Assembly (NCBI RefSeq): GCF_900100535.1
Contig: NZ_FNDG01000013.1
Location: 1 to 64,000, forward strand
Reading direction: 5' to 3'
Source: Phytopseudomonas flavescens
Lineage (GTDB): Bacteria; Pseudomonadota; Gammaproteobacteria; Pseudomonadales; Pseudomonadaceae
Length of the DNA stretch: 64,000 bases
In this document: positions 24,825 to 33,315 of the stretch, in pieces
How positions within the stretch are numbered: position 1 is the first letter of the stretch
Layout: each line of letters begins with the position of its first letter
The notes under the pieces: model-generated
What the model was told of the DNA's origin: nothing
Database searches by the model: none
Seen by the model: the letters and a program-made list of their open reading frames with translations, nothing else
Program-made: the position numbers and the translations under genes

Positions 24825-25982
24825 ATGCACAACAGCCTCAGCTCCCGGCGCGATGTGCTGCGTGGCCTCCTGAGCGCCGGCGTTGTATTTGCCACCTGCG
24901 GTCCGGCGGCGGCCAGTGGATCCTCGCTCGTCATCGAGGACATCGCCGGGCGTAGCGTGCGCGTCGACACGCCGGTTCGACGTATCTTGCTGGGTGATGG
25001 CCCCCTGGCCTACGTGGTGGCATTGCTGCGCCCGAACGATCCCTTCAGCGATGTCGTGGGCTGGGGGGACAACTTTCGCGCAGCCGACCTGGATGGCTAC
25101 CAGGCGTACCTGCGCAGGTTTCCCGAGATTGCTCGCATCCCTTCCTTTCCCAGTACCACGCTGGATTCGATCGGCAGCGAGCTGGCAATCTCGCTGGAGC
25201 CTGACGTGGTCGTGATGAACCTGAGCTCCAGGCCCGCAGCCGAGTCCTCTGGCCTGATGGCACGACTGGCCCAAGTGGGCATTTCCGTTGTGTTTGTCGA
25301 CTTCCGAACCCGGATGTTCGGCAACACTACTCGCAGTATCGAAATACTCGGGGCGTTGCTGGGGCGGCCTGACCGCGCAGCGGCGTTCCTGGCCTTCCGA
25401 CAGCAGCAGATCGAACGGGTAACGCAGCCATTGGAGTCGGTGCGCTCCAGGCCGAGCGTGATGATCGAACGGGCGGCAGGCCTGTACGAAGACTGCTGCC
25501 TCACCTACGGAGACGGCAACTTCGGAGAACTGGTGGCAACCGCGGGTGGCGACAACCTGGGCAGCTCTTTTCTTCATGGCACCTTTGGCACCTTGCACCC
25601 TGAACAAGTGATTGCGTCGGACCCGGACGTAGTGATTGTCACGGGTGCCAACTGGTCCCTTTACTCGCCCGCCGGCGACTGGGTCAACCTGGGGCCTGGT
25701 GCAGACCCTGCCGAGGGGCAGGCCCGCCTCGGCCGCCTGATGCGTCGGCCGGCCTATCGAACACTGCGGGCGATCAAGGCCCGGCAGGTCCACGCCATCT
25801 GGCACCCGTTCTACGACAACCCCTATTACTTCATCGCACTGCAGCGGGTCGCCAAGTGGCTGCACCCCGAGCTGTTCGCCTCACTCGACCCGGATGCAAC
25901 CTTTCGCGAGTTGCATGCGCGTTTCCTTCCCGTTCCCTATCAGCCTGGCTATTGGCTCAGCCTGGAGGGAGCCTGTGCATGA
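24825..25982 (+). CDS. ABC transporter substrate-binding protein (iron-chelate type), Tat signal
   Basis: The 385-residue periplasmic protein starts MHNSLSSRRDVLRGLLSAG. The SRRDVL motif and following hydrophobic stretch are a twin-arginine signal. The mature part fits the FecB/BtuF class III fold (VVGWGDNFRAADL, EPDVVVMNL, GDNLGSSFLHG, HAIWHPFYDNPYY). It begins 5 bases after the receptor stop. It should pick up the chelate released from the receptor and hand it to the permease, whose start overlaps its stop (ATGA). Confidence 0.88.
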   Translation: MHNSLSSRRDVLRGLLSAGVVFATCGPAAASGSSLVIEDIAGRSVRVDTPVRRILLGDGPLAYVVALLRPNDPFSDVVGWGDNFRAADLDGYQAYLRRFPEIARIPSFPSTTLDSIGSELAISLEPDVVVMNLSSRPAAESSGLMARLAQVGISVVFVDFRTRMFGNTTRSIEILGALLGRPDRAAAFLAFRQQQIERVTQPLESVRSRPSVMIERAAGLYEDCCLTYGDGNFGELVATAGGDNLGSSFLHGTFGTLHPEQVIASDPDVVIVTGANWSLYSPAGDWVNLGPGADPAEGQARLGRLMRRPAYRTLRAIKARQVHAIWHPFYDNPYYFIALQRVAKWLHPELFASLDPDATFRELHARFLPVPYQPGYWLSLEGACA

Positions 25983-27049
25983 CTGAATCGATAACCCGCT
26001 CACCGACCGCGTCACTCGCAGAGGGCCGCCTTGTCTATCACCGCCTGGCCAGGCGGCGCCTGACTTTGCTGATCGGTATCGCTGCACTGACGGTGATGTG
26101 TTTCCTGCTCGATCTTTCGATAGGCCAGGCGCGCTACAGTGCGCTGCAGGTACTGCACGCGTTGTGGGACAACGATGCGGCCTTGGCGATTCGCGTGATC
26201 GTATGGGAAATCCGCCTACCGGTGGCACTGACGGCCCTTGTGGTCGGCGCCAGCCTGGCGCTGGCAGGCGTGCAGATGCAGACCGTGCTCGGCAACCCCC
26301 TGGCGAGCCCCTTTACCCTGGGCCTGTCGGCGGCAGCCAGTTTCGGCGCGGCGCTTGGCTTGATCCTGGGCGTCAGCGTGCTGCCGGCATCGGCGGTTGC
26401 CTTCGCGATCCCGGTCAATGCGTTTCTGGTCTCGATGGCTACCGCGCTGTTCATCCACCATTTGAGCCGCAAGCGCGGTATCACCACCGAGATGATCGTG
26501 CTGCTGGGTACGACCCTGGTGTTCACCTTCACAGCGCTGCTCGAAGCCCTGCAGTACGTGGCACCCGATCAGGCGCTGTCGGCCGTGGTGTTCTGGACCA
26601 TGGGCAGCCTGTCGCGAAGCAATTGGCTCAAGCTGGGCATCATGAGTGTGGTGTTGGTAGCGGTGGCCGTCACGTTCGCTCGCCAGGCCTGGGCATTGAC
26701 CGCCCTGCGCCTGGGTGAGGCCCGTGCCACCAGCCTGGGTGTTCCCGTGGCCCGCCTGCGGCTGCGCGGCATCCTGCTCGCCAGCCTGCTGGCCTCGGTG
26801 TGCGTTGCGTTCGTCGGCACCATCGGCTTCGTTGGCCTGGTAGGCCCGCATATCGCGCGCATGCTGGTTGGCGAAGACCAACGCTTCCTGCTGCCGGCCA
26901 GCGCCCTTTGCGGGGCATTGATGTTGTCTGCCGCCTCGGTCCTGAGCAAATCCCTGGTGGCGGGGCAGACCCTTCCCATTGGTATCGTCACTTCATTGGT
27001 TGGCGTACCGCTGTTCTTCACACTGATTCTACGGACCCGACAACGGTGA
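25979..27049 (+). CDS. FecCD-family ABC permease
   Basis: The 356-residue inner-membrane permease has about nine to ten membrane segments and the FecCD signatures RLPVALTALVVGASLALAGV, NPLASPFTLGLSAAASFGA and GTIGFVGLVGPHIARMLVG. ATGA overlap with the binding-protein gene shows tight coupling; the ATPase start overlaps its stop as GTGA. Only one permease gene is present, so it should act as a homodimer as in BtuC systems. Confidence 0.93.
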   Translation: MTESITRSPTASLAEGRLVYHRLARRRLTLLIGIAALTVMCFLLDLSIGQARYSALQVLHALWDNDAALAIRVIVWEIRLPVALTALVVGASLALAGVQMQTVLGNPLASPFTLGLSAAASFGAALGLILGVSVLPASAVAFAIPVNAFLVSMATALFIHHLSRKRGITTEMIVLLGTTLVFTFTALLEALQYVAPDQALSAVVFWTMGSLSRSNWLKLGIMSVVLVAVAVTFARQAWALTALRLGEARATSLGVPVARLRLRGILLASLLASVCVAFVGTIGFVGLVGPHIARMLVGEDQRFLLPASALCGALMLSAASVLSKSLVAGQTLPIGIVTSLVGVPLFFTLILRTRQR

Positions 27050-27852
27050 TTGATTTACTCAGTGTTCGCGATGTATCGGCCGCGTTCGGTACGCGCAAGG
27101 TCCTGCAGGGTGTCAACTTCGGCCCATTGCGTACGGGCAGTGTCACGGCACTGCTGGGCTCCAACGCCGCCGGCAAGTCCACGTTGCTGCGCCGAATGGC
27201 CGGCGAACTGCAAGGTGGCGGGACGGTGGAGATAGCCGCAAAGGCCGTCGAGGCCTGGCCTGTGCATCACCGTAACCGGCCTGCCCACGTGCCACAGGAC
27301 ATTTCGGCGGGCTCTTCGCTGAGGGTATTCGAAGCGGTACTGCTGGCCAGCAAGCAAGGCAGTGGCTGGTCGGTCGAGGGCCAGGAGATGGACGCTGTCA
27401 CCCGCTTGCTGCAAACCCTGGAGATCAATGCGCTGGCGGACAGAGAGCTGGCGGCGCTCAGTGGAGGGCAACGCCAGCTGGTGTCCATTGCCCAGGCGCT
27501 GATACGCCAGCCTCGCGTGCTGTTGCTGGATGAACCCACCAGCGCCCTGGACCTGCAAAACCAGTTCGAGGTGCTTGGCCTGCTGCGCCAGTTGGCGCTG
27601 GAGCGATCCATGTGCGTGGTGATGGCCATCCATGACATCAACCACGCGTTGCGCTTTACCGACCATGTGGTGGTGATCCACCAGGCAAAGGTGCATGCGA
27701 GCGGCCCGCCGCTCGAGATATTGACCCCTGCCCTGCTCGAGACGGTGTATGGCGTGCAGGCGCGACTGGAGCGCTGCTCGCAGGGGCAACCCTTTCTGGT
27801 GGTGGACCGCTCGACACGACAATCGCTGAGCGGAGGGCTACCTGATGAGTGA
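27046..27852 (+). CDS. FecE/FhuC-type ABC ATPase, GTG start
   Basis: The 268-residue ATPase starts at a GTG (VIDLLSVRDV) overlapping the permease stop; the open frame extends upstream only as a shadow. Walker A is LLGSNAAGKSTLLRRM (about residues 38-53), the signature is ALSGGQRQLVSIAQAL, Walker B is VLLLDEPTSALDLQ, and the switch histidine is in AIHDINHAL. It energises uptake through the FecCD-type permease. Eight bases overlap the monooxygenase gene start. Confidence 0.92.
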   Translation: MIDLLSVRDVSAAFGTRKVLQGVNFGPLRTGSVTALLGSNAAGKSTLLRRMAGELQGGGTVEIAAKAVEAWPVHHRNRPAHVPQDISAGSSLRVFEAVLLASKQGSGWSVEGQEMDAVTRLLQTLEINALADRELAALSGGQRQLVSIAQALIRQPRVLLLDEPTSALDLQNQFEVLGLLRQLALERSMCVVMAIHDINHALRFTDHVVVIHQAKVHASGPPLEILTPALLETVYGVQARLERCSQGQPFLVVDRSTRQSLSGGLPDE

Positions 27853-29173
27853 GTCGCAACGCCAACTCATCCTGCTTGCGATGCCAAGCGTGCATGCCGG
27901 TGCCTGGCGCTATCCGGGTGCACAACCAGGCTTCCAGTCGAGCTTCGAGCACATGAAAGGGTTCGCGCAAACCCTGGAGCAAGGTTGCTTCGACGGCCTG
28001 TTCCTGCCCGACTCGCTGGCCCTGCGGGACGCACCTGTCGAATCACTGATGCGCAGCCACAGCGTTACTACGCTCGACCCCCTGACCCTGCTTCCCGCCC
28101 TGGCGGCGGTCACCCGGCATATCGGCTTGATAGCAACGGCCAGCACCACCTACAACGAGCCGTACATGCTGGCGCGCCGGCTGGCCTCGCTTGACCTGAT
28201 CAGCGCGGGGCGATGCGGCTGGAACCTGGTGACTTCCAGCAATCCGAACGAGGCTGCCAATTTCGGCAAGGACCAACACATGGCCCATGCCGACCGGTAC
28301 CTGCGGGCACGGGAATTCTGCGACGTGATGGATGGGCTATGGGAAAGCTGGGATGAAGATGCCTTTTGCCGGGATGCACAAAGCGGTCTCTACTTCGACC
28401 CGCAGAAGTTGCACGTACTCGACCATCAGGGCGCCTGCTTCTCGGTCCGTGGCCCGCTCAACGTTGCCCGGCCCATCCAGGCTCGCCCGGTCATCGTACA
28501 GGCCGGCGCATCCGAGGCAGGGCGACAGATCGCCGCTCAAACGGCAGAAGTGGTCTTCACCTACCAGACCGACCTGCCCTCGGCGCAACACTTCTACGCA
28601 GACATGCAATCCAGGGCCGCTGCAGCCAAGCGTACGGCGGACTTGAAGATCGTCCCTGCGGTTTTTGTAGTGCTGGGGGACAGCCTCGCGGACGCGCAGG
28701 AGAAAAGGCAGCGGCTGGACGACCTGGTCGATGACCAGAGCAGCCTGGCGACGCTGTCGATTGCCTTGGGGCACGACATAACCCACTACGACAGGAACGG
28801 CCCGCTACCGCCAATGCCTGCGAGCAACGCCAGCAAGAGTGGCCGTGACAGGCTGGTCGAACTGGCACGACGAGAGCAGTTGAGCATTCTTGCGCTGGCT
28901 CGGCGCGTGTGCGGCTACCAAGGTTTGGAGATGCTCGGTACCGCAGCGATGATCGCGGATCAGATGCAGCTGTGGTTGGACAATGGCGCAGCGGATGGCT
29001 TCAACGTCATGTTCTCCCATCTGCCTGGCGGGGCTACCGCGTTCGTTGAGCAAGTGGTTCCGGAGTTGCAACGGCGAAAGCTGCTCAGGCGACACTACAG
29101 CGGTGCCACGTTGCGCGAGCACCTGGGGCTGAAAACGCCCCGGCCGGGCTACTCACGCCACCGAGCGCAGTGA
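27845..29173 (+). CDS. NtaA/SnaA/DszA-type FMNH2-dependent monooxygenase
   Basis: This 442-residue luciferase-like enzyme uses reduced FMN to oxidise a substrate. Family marks include FDGLFLPDSLALRD, RHIGLIATASTTYNEPYMLARRLASLDLISAGRCGWNLVTS and ARPVIVQAGASEAGR. Close functional relatives include nitrilotriacetate and EDTA monooxygenases and sulfur-compound monooxygenases. Its overlap with the ABC genes suggests that it attacks the imported ligand, either to degrade a chelator or to free its metal. No flavin reductase gene is nearby. Confidence 0.88.
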   Translation: MSESQRQLILLAMPSVHAGAWRYPGAQPGFQSSFEHMKGFAQTLEQGCFDGLFLPDSLALRDAPVESLMRSHSVTTLDPLTLLPALAAVTRHIGLIATASTTYNEPYMLARRLASLDLISAGRCGWNLVTSSNPNEAANFGKDQHMAHADRYLRAREFCDVMDGLWESWDEDAFCRDAQSGLYFDPQKLHVLDHQGACFSVRGPLNVARPIQARPVIVQAGASEAGRQIAAQTAEVVFTYQTDLPSAQHFYADMQSRAAAAKRTADLKIVPAVFVVLGDSLADAQEKRQRLDDLVDDQSSLATLSIALGHDITHYDRNGPLPPMPASNASKSGRDRLVELARREQLSILALARRVCGYQGLEMLGTAAMIADQMQLWLDNGAADGFNVMFSHLPGGATAFVEQVVPELQRRKLLRRHYSGATLREHLGLKTPRPGYSRHRAQ

Positions 29174-29175
29174 AA

Positions 29176-29814
29176 TCAACGGGCGGTGACGGCGGGCGAC
29201 AACATGCGCAGGCAAGCGTCCGCTACCGATTGTGCAAAGGGGACGCAATCCTTTGCCTGGGTGGCGATGATGTCATCGGTCGCGCCATGCACGCCTGAGT
29301 AGATCAGCAAGGCCACCACCCTGGGTTGTTCCGGCGCCCACACACCGGCCGCCTTGCCACCTTCGATGATCGCCAGCAGCTGATCGAGGATGGCGTTCTT
29401 CGCCGGGTTGGCTCGATCGTGGTGGTGGTGATTGGTGTAGACGATATCGTGCGTGCGAAAGGTTGCCAGGTAGGTTTCGACATTGGCGTGAATCCACACG
29501 CGCAGCCGTTCAGCCCAGTCATCCGGCGCACACGGTGCCATTGCCTTCTCCAGGCTGAGCATGAACTGTTCCGTGTAGCGCCTGCCAAGCGCTTCGAGCA
29601 TTTCGTTCTTGGAGGCGAAGTAGTGGTAGAACGTGCCTTTGGCAACCTGTGCGGCCTCGACGATTTCGTTGATCGTGGTGGCCTCGACCCCTTGTGCAAG
29701 GAACAGCCTCTCGGCCGCGGCCATCAATTCGTCAAGGCGTACCTCGGCCGGCTTGGTCCTGGGACGGGCAGCAATCTTGGCCGGCAATGCTTTGGCGGGG
29801 GCTTTAACTTTCAT
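29176..29814 (-). CDS. TetR-family repressor
   Basis: The 212-residue protein starts at the ATG at 29814 (MKVKAPAKALPAK); a TTG eight codons upstream is an alternative, and neither has a strong ribosome binding site. After a basic tail of about 25 residues comes the TetR helix-turn-helix (ELMAAAERLFLAQGVEATTINEIVEAAQVAKGTFYHYFASKNEML). The C-terminal domain contains a HHHHD run of unknown meaning. It is convergent with the monooxygenase gene and divergent from the exporter gene. The shared operator-like motif suggests it controls both the exporter and the receptor operon. Confidence 0.88.
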   Translation of the reverse strand: MKVKAPAKALPAKIAARPRTKPAEVRLDELMAAAERLFLAQGVEATTINEIVEAAQVAKGTFYHYFASKNEMLEALGRRYTEQFMLSLEKAMAPCAPDDWAERLRVWIHANVETYLATFRTHDIVYTNHHHHDRANPAKNAILDQLLAIIEGGKAAGVWAPEQPRVVALLIYSGVHGATDDIIATQAKDCVPFAQSVADACLRMLSPAVTAR

Positions 29815-29894
29815 CGGCTGGTTCGCAAATTCCGGCAAATGGCGCCAGTTTAAAGGACAGCTCCTCCCGAGGCACCCGAAATACCCTCAAGTTT

Positions 29895-29919
29895 ATTGAC
29901 CGACGGTCGGTCGGTTAAT
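29895..29919. promoter_or_regulatory. TetR operator between tetR and DHA2 exporter
   Basis: An imperfect 25-bp palindrome (arms ATTGACCGAC and GTCGGTTAAT) shares TTGACCGACGGTC with the site at 22483. It lies 11 bases from the exporter ATG and 81 from the tetR start, well placed to repress both. Confidence 0.7.
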
Positions 29920-29929
29920 ATCATGAGGC

Positions 29930-31450
29930 ATGCATACTGAGCGTCGTACCTCGCCCCACCCAGGCAACAGCCGTAGCTTTCCCCGCCTCGCGGCCCTGGG
30001 CGCAGCCTCCTTGGGCACGTTCCTCGCCACGCTCGACATCAGCATCGTGAATGTCGCGCTGCCGACCCTGCAACAAGCGCTGCACACCGACATTGCGGGC
30101 CTGCAGTGGGTCATCAATGCCTACACCATCTGCTTGTCGGCCTTCATGCTGTCATCTGGCCAGCTGGCGGATCGCTACGGGCACAAGCGGGCCTGGCTGA
30201 CAGGTGTGGTGCTGTTTACCGCCGGCTCTGCGCTCTGTGCCGGGGCTGCATCGCTCGATCTGCTGCTCCTGGGGCGAGCGGTGCAAGGGCTTGCAGGCGC
30301 GCTATTGATCCCGGGCGCGATGCCAATCCTCAGTCATGCGTTTCCCGATCCCAGGGAACGCGCCCACGTGATCGGTGGCTGGTCGGCATTCAGCGCATTG
30401 GCGCTTATCCTGGGGCCGTTGCTGGGCGGCCTGATGCTCCACAGCCTGGGGTGGCAGAGCATTTTCCTGATCAACCTGCCTCTCGGCATGGTTGCCATCG
30501 GGTTGGGCGTCTGGGGCATCAGGGAGCGCAAGCATCCCGATCACTCGACCCTGGACCTGGCCGGCCAGGTGCTCAGCGTTTTCTGCCTCGCCGCGTTGAC
30601 CTACGGGTTGATAGCGGTTGGCGAGCAGGGTTTGAGCGGGGGCGCAGCACTGATCGCGCTGCCGCTTTCGCTGCTGGGGTTTGTTCTGTTGCTGGTGGTG
30701 GAAAGGCGCGCAAAACGACCGCTGCTGCCACTGGCACTGTTTCGTAACCGCTCATTCGCCATCGTGAATTACGCGTCTTTTGCGCTTGGCTTCTCGTATT
30801 ACAGCAGCCTGTTCTTTTTCTCGATCTATCTGCAGACGATTCAAGGCTGGTCGGCGGTTGAAACCGGTTGGCGCATGATGCCGCAGTTCGTGATCACCGG
30901 CTGCGTGTCCCTGCTGTATGGACGCCTGAGTGCGATGATCGCCGTGCGTTGGCTGCTGGTGGCAGGCTATGGCCTCACCGCATTGGCGATGTCCGCAATG
31001 GTTGTATTCACCGCACATACCCCCTATTGGCTGGTTGGCACACTCTTCGGGATACTGGGCCTGGGCGCGGGGCTTGCCGTCCCGTCCACGAGCATGGCCG
31101 TCATGGCTGGCGCGCCGATTGACCACGCCGGTGCGGCTTCGGCCACGATGAACGCCTTGCGCCAGATGGGCATGACGATTGGCGTGGCCTTTCTTGGCGC
31201 GCTCTTGAGCAGAGAGGCTGCCCGCAGGCTCGCCAGCATGGCGCATGACCAAGGCACGGCTGTCACATCAGACGTCGCACGCCATGTGATCTCTCACGGC
31301 CTTGAATCGAGCAGCTCAGCTGCAATCTCGGCGCTTTACGTGCCGGCGATGGAGCATGGGTTCCATGTCGCGATGATCGCCTGTGGGCTCGCCAGTGCCA
31401 CTGCAATGCTTCTTCTTTTTCGCTACAGGCCAAGGAGAAATGCGACTTAG
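29930..31450 (+). CDS. DHA2-family (EmrB/QacA) drug:H+ antiporter
   Basis: The 506-residue inner-membrane exporter has about 14 membrane segments. Motifs of the DHA2 group are present: TLDISIVNVALPTLQQAL near residue 37, LSSGQLADRYGHKRAWLTG, and RAVQGLAGALLIPGAMPIL. The ATG at 29930 has only AGG two to four bases before it, so translation may be weak or leaderless. The divergent TetR protein is its probable repressor. It could export a toxic compound handled by the uptake-oxidation operon next door. Confidence 0.9.
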   Translation: MHTERRTSPHPGNSRSFPRLAALGAASLGTFLATLDISIVNVALPTLQQALHTDIAGLQWVINAYTICLSAFMLSSGQLADRYGHKRAWLTGVVLFTAGSALCAGAASLDLLLLGRAVQGLAGALLIPGAMPILSHAFPDPRERAHVIGGWSAFSALALILGPLLGGLMLHSLGWQSIFLINLPLGMVAIGLGVWGIRERKHPDHSTLDLAGQVLSVFCLAALTYGLIAVGEQGLSGGAALIALPLSLLGFVLLLVVERRAKRPLLPLALFRNRSFAIVNYASFALGFSYYSSLFFFSIYLQTIQGWSAVETGWRMMPQFVITGCVSLLYGRLSAMIAVRWLLVAGYGLTALAMSAMVVFTAHTPYWLVGTLFGILGLGAGLAVPSTSMAVMAGAPIDHAGAASATMNALRQMGMTIGVAFLGALLSREAARRLASMAHDQGTAVTSDVARHVISHGLESSSSAAISALYVPAMEHGFHVAMIACGLASATAMLLLFRYRPRRNAT

Positions 31451-31678
31451 GCTGGTAGTGGATACTTAACGCTCAACGAGCGCGCCTGCTAGGCAAAAGC
31501 CCAGCAGGGGCAAGTCGTCCCGCCTATGCCACCAGGTGGAACGGCCTGACGGCGGCCCAGTGCGAACGTATCCTGCTGCGCTTCGCCGATCTGCTCGAAG
31601 CCCACGGCGAATGCCCACGCGCGCCGCGAGCCGGCCGGGCCGCCATCGAGGCTTTCAGCGAGAGCGAATCGGTATGCA
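31451..31678 (+). pseudogene. Intergenic stretch with a possible aldehyde dehydrogenase remnant
   Basis: One plus frame at 31534-31608 reads RWNGLTAAQCERILLRFADLL, like the N-terminal helix of an NAD-dependent aldehyde dehydrogenase. The match lasts only about 25 codons, with no start and an early stop at about 31689. A hairpin (CCTGCT/AGCAGG, 31485-31508) without a T-run may end the exporter transcript. The remnant reading is tentative. Confidence 0.3.
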
Positions 31679-32269
31679 TCACCTATTGAGCATGGCCGGT
31701 GCGCGGCTGACCGCCTCGACGATGAAGCCCAGGGCGCTCTCCCGTGTGCGCAGGCGAACCGAGAATGCCTGGCGTGGGGCGGCCTGGTGGAACGCCGCGT
31801 CGACGCACACGCTGACCAGTAGCCCGCGGCTCCAGCGGCCGTCGAGCGAATAGTCGCAGGTCCGGTGTTTGCCATAGTGCTTGCGGGTGGTCACCAGGTC
31901 GCTGCGCTCGGCGCTGGAGCCGATGACGCGCGTCAGGTAACGCGGAATCAGGTAGCCGGTGTTGATCCAGCTGGCGAAGCCGAGCAGCAGCAGGCAGGCG
32001 AGCAGGAGCAGGGTTTTCTTCTTGATGCCATAGCCGGAGAGGTCGTCCCCCACCACCCAGGTCTTGCGCGAGATGCCTTGCAGCACCCACAGGGTCACGC
32101 CGCCGGATAGGCCCAGGGCAATGCCCAGGCTCGGCCAGAAAAGCGCCTCGTCGGGCACGAAGTCGTGGATGAACAGCAGGTAGAACGCCGCGCCCAGCAG
32201 CCACAGCAGTATCGCCGTGGCCACCAGGCGCTGGCGGGCACTGGCATGAGGTGTCCAGAAACGTGGCAT
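31679..32269 (-). CDS. Small inner-membrane protein of unknown function
   Basis: The 196-residue frame starts MPRFWTPHASARQRLV. Three hydrophobic segments are visible: LVATAILLWLLGAAFYLLFI, ALFWPSLGIALGLSGGVTLWVL and TLLLLACLLLLGFASWI, followed by a polar C-terminal half. The open frame continues far upstream (to 33235), but that part overlaps the outer-membrane protein gene in another frame and is a shadow. I do not recognise a family. It is last of the minus-strand aldoxime/nitrile genes and may simply be a passenger. Confidence 0.6.
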   Translation of the reverse strand: MPRFWTPHASARQRLVATAILLWLLGAAFYLLFIHDFVPDEALFWPSLGIALGLSGGVTLWVLQGISRKTWVVGDDLSGYGIKKKTLLLLACLLLLGFASWINTGYLIPRYLTRVIGSSAERSDLVTTRKHYGKHRTCDYSLDGRWSRGLLVSVCVDAAFHQAAPRQAFSVRLRTRESALGFIVEAVSRAPAMLNR

Positions 32270-32376
32270 GGCATTCGGTTCGGGCAGGCGCCTCGCACGG
32301 GCGCGCGGCGCCATTGTAGTCTTCTCGCGACGGGCATGTCGCCCCTGCCCTTCGCCTCGCCCGTCGAGCCGAGGCG

Positions 32377-33273
32377 TCAGAACAGCTTGGTCAGGCGCAG
32401 GTTGACGCGGCTGCGCTCCTCGAAGCCCTGCTCCACCGACACGTCCTTGCCCCACTGCAGTTGCACTTGCAGAGTGGGTTCGATGAAGTGCGCGATGGTC
32501 AGGCGCAGGTAGCTGCTGGCCAGCCGGTCGTCCTGGTCGACCCCATCCACCCGGGTGCGCCCGCCCTCGATGTGACCGCCGCCAAAGCCCAGGGTGGTGC
32601 GCGGCGTCCATTGGTAGCGCAGGTAGGCCTGGTACTCGTACGTCGGCTTCTGCTCCAGGATCGCGCCGCTGGCGCCGAAGTCGTGGTTGCGGCTGAACCA
32701 GGACACGTCCGCCGCAGTGTCCACGGCCCAGCGCTCGGAGAAATGATGAATGTAGGCCGCCTGCAAAAGCAGGCGCCAGCGGTTTTCGCCGAGGTTGAGC
32801 GCATCGTCGCCGTGGTAGCGGCCGGTCGGCAGGTACAGGTAGGGGCCGAACGCCAGCACGTCGCGGCCCGGCGTGTCGAGGCTGAACTTCAGCGGCGCCC
32901 CCAGTATCAGGTCGCCGAGGCCGCTGGCCTGGCCTAGCCCGGCGGCCTCGCCAGCGGCGTGCAGGTGGCCGAAGGGCAGGATGAACTGCGGCTCGAACGA
33001 CACCCTGTCGGCCAGGCGGATGCCGTGGATGAGGCGCAGCAGGCCGATATCCGAGCGCATCCGGAAATCGTCGGAAAGCGTGTCGCCGCCCTGACGGAAG
33101 GTCGAGCGTTCGGCATGCTGGTAGTACAGCAGCAACGCGGTCGTGTCGGCGGGCAAGGGCTCGTAGTCGCCCGGGGTGATTTCCAGCGCGGCGGCCGTTG
33201 TGGCGAAGGCCAGTGCGGTGCACAAGCAGGCGCACCGGGCACCTGCGGATACAGCGTGGTTGTCGATAGACAT
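32377..33273 (-). CDS. Outer-membrane MetA-pathway (phenol_MetA_deg) channel-like protein
   Basis: The 298-residue protein has a signal peptide (CLCTALAFATTAAALE) and a beta-rich mature part with alternating aromatic residues, ending with F (LTKLF) as in outer-membrane barrels. Segments such as RVSFEPQFILPFGHLHA, GLGDLILGAPLKF and FGPYLYLPTGRYHG fit the phenol-degradation meta-pathway transporter family. It follows the aldoxime dehydratase gene by 42 bases and probably lets the aromatic or aliphatic nitrile substrates across the outer membrane. Confidence 0.8.
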   Translation of the reverse strand: MSIDNHAVSAGARCACLCTALAFATTAAALEITPGDYEPLPADTTALLLYYQHAERSTFRQGGDTLSDDFRMRSDIGLLRLIHGIRLADRVSFEPQFILPFGHLHAAGEAAGLGQASGLGDLILGAPLKFSLDTPGRDVLAFGPYLYLPTGRYHGDDALNLGENRWRLLLQAAYIHHFSERWAVDTAADVSWFSRNHDFGASGAILEQKPTYEYQAYLRYQWTPRTTLGFGGGHIEGGRTRVDGVDQDDRLASSYLRLTIAHFIEPTLQVQLQWGKDVSVEQGFEERSRVNLRLTKLF

Positions 33274-33315
33274 GTAGTGGGCTCCCCTGTGTACATCAGG
33301 TCGATGGCAAGACGT

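Noticed and set aside
31679..33235. 518-codon minus-strand frame
   Set aside because: Only the last 196 codons look like protein. The first part is a frame-shifted shadow of the outer-membrane protein gene.
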